A stretch of 5,397 nt of DNA from Betaproteobacteria bacterium. GTDB taxonomy: Bacteria > Pseudomonadota > Gammaproteobacteria > Burkholderiales > Burkholderiaceae_C. Location of the stretch: NCBI GenBank assembly GCA_947448675.1, contig CANFOR010000196.1:1-5397 (forward strand), read 5' to 3'. Position 1 is the stretch's first letter, and each line of letters opens with the position of its first letter. A model generated the notes under the pieces. It was given only the letters and a program-made list of their open reading frames with translations, searched no databases and was not told the DNA's origin. A program made the position numbers and the translations under genes. This document shows, one piece after another, positions 5,119-5,397 of this stretch.

Positions 5119-5397
5119 TTACGTGGCTCCAGCGCTGGGCTCGTCTACCACACTGGGCCGCACCAACTCCCACTGCGCCAGCTTGCCGCCTACAAAGGTG
5201 CAGCTCACATAAGACTCGCCCGGGTCGGTCCAGCGAAACACCTCAGGTTGCGCGTCTTTTGCCGTTTGCAGCGCGCCCAAGCTGCGCGTGAGAGCGACCA
5301 CATGCAACAAGGTCGCGCCCTTGGCCAGCTTGGCGTTGAGCATCACCGCACTGGGCACATAGCCAATCGGCCGATTGGCAGCCTTTTTGAGTGCCGA
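5119..5397 (-). CDS. Uncharacterised protein, C-terminal part (5' end beyond the window)
   Basis: The reading frame is open to the right edge (the window starts in SALKKAANRPIGYVPSAV), so the GTG at 5358 need not be the true start and the gene is N-terminally truncated here. The visible 92 residues contain no transmembrane segment and end with TAA at 5119-5121. The pattern ending SYVSCTFVGGKLAQWELVRP suggests a beta-strand followed by a turn and another strand, loosely like the C-terminal half of small SmpA/BamE-type periplasmic lipoproteins. This is a weak impression only. It is 56 nt upstream of ilvE on the same strand, so it may be the first visible gene of that operon. I do not recognise the family. 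Confidence 0.6.
   Translation of the reverse strand, partial: SALKKAANRPIGYVPSAVMLNAKLAKGATLLHVVALTRSLGALQTAKDAQPEVFRWTDPGESYVSCTFVGGKLAQWELVRPSVVDEPSAGAT

Noticed and set aside
5063..5173. N-terminal extension of ilvE to 5173
   Set aside because: It overlaps the upstream gene, lacks a ribosome binding site and adds residues unlike IlvE; ATG 5062 has AAGGA 6 nt upstream.

Overview
The window looks like chromosomal DNA of a betaproteobacterium in the Burkholderiales, most likely a Comamonadaceae member such as Rhodoferax, Acidovorax or Polaromonas. This rests on the GC-rich codon choice, the ilvE / zf-CHCC / waaF order, and an intergenic AT-rich repeat of a type I recall from that family. No computation or search was run, so the placement is an inference.

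Layout. Positions 1-411 (+) hold the 3' end of an AmpG-like major-facilitator permease. Positions 412-659 form an intergenic region with a repeat-like stretch and phased TTTAC half-sites upstream of the next operon. Positions 660-1370 and 1386-2594 (+) encode a complete OmpR-type response regulator and its membrane sensor histidine kinase, 15 nt apart. Positions 2595-2836 form a convergent intergenic region with several consecutive hairpins; the last is a strong intrinsic terminator (2747-2779, + strand). It may be the operon's structured 3' UTR or a separate small RNA.

Everything right of 2837 is on the minus strand and reads right to left. It starts with an uncharacterised protein cut by the right edge (5119-5397). 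Then come ilvE (branched-chain aminotransferase, 4109-5062), a 66-aa zf-CHCC protein overlapping ilvE by an ATGA (3912-4112), and waaF (ADP-heptose:LPS heptosyltransferase II, 2837-3874). Short gaps and one overlap suggest a single operon joining amino-acid metabolism to LPS inner-core assembly.

Functionally this is mostly a housekeeping and envelope region: muropeptide-type transport, an envelope sensing pair, and LPS core synthesis. I saw no phage, defence, CRISPR, integrase, tRNA or rRNA signature. The points worth a second look are non-coding or at gene edges: the hairpin array at 2604-2779, the ATG-less 5' end of waaF next to a GGGGTCAGATTCCAATTC repeat-like sequence and a 9-bp tandem duplication, the TAGAGCAAA-flanked element at 431-493 with a partial look-alike inside waaF, and the phased TTTAC sites before the two-component operon.
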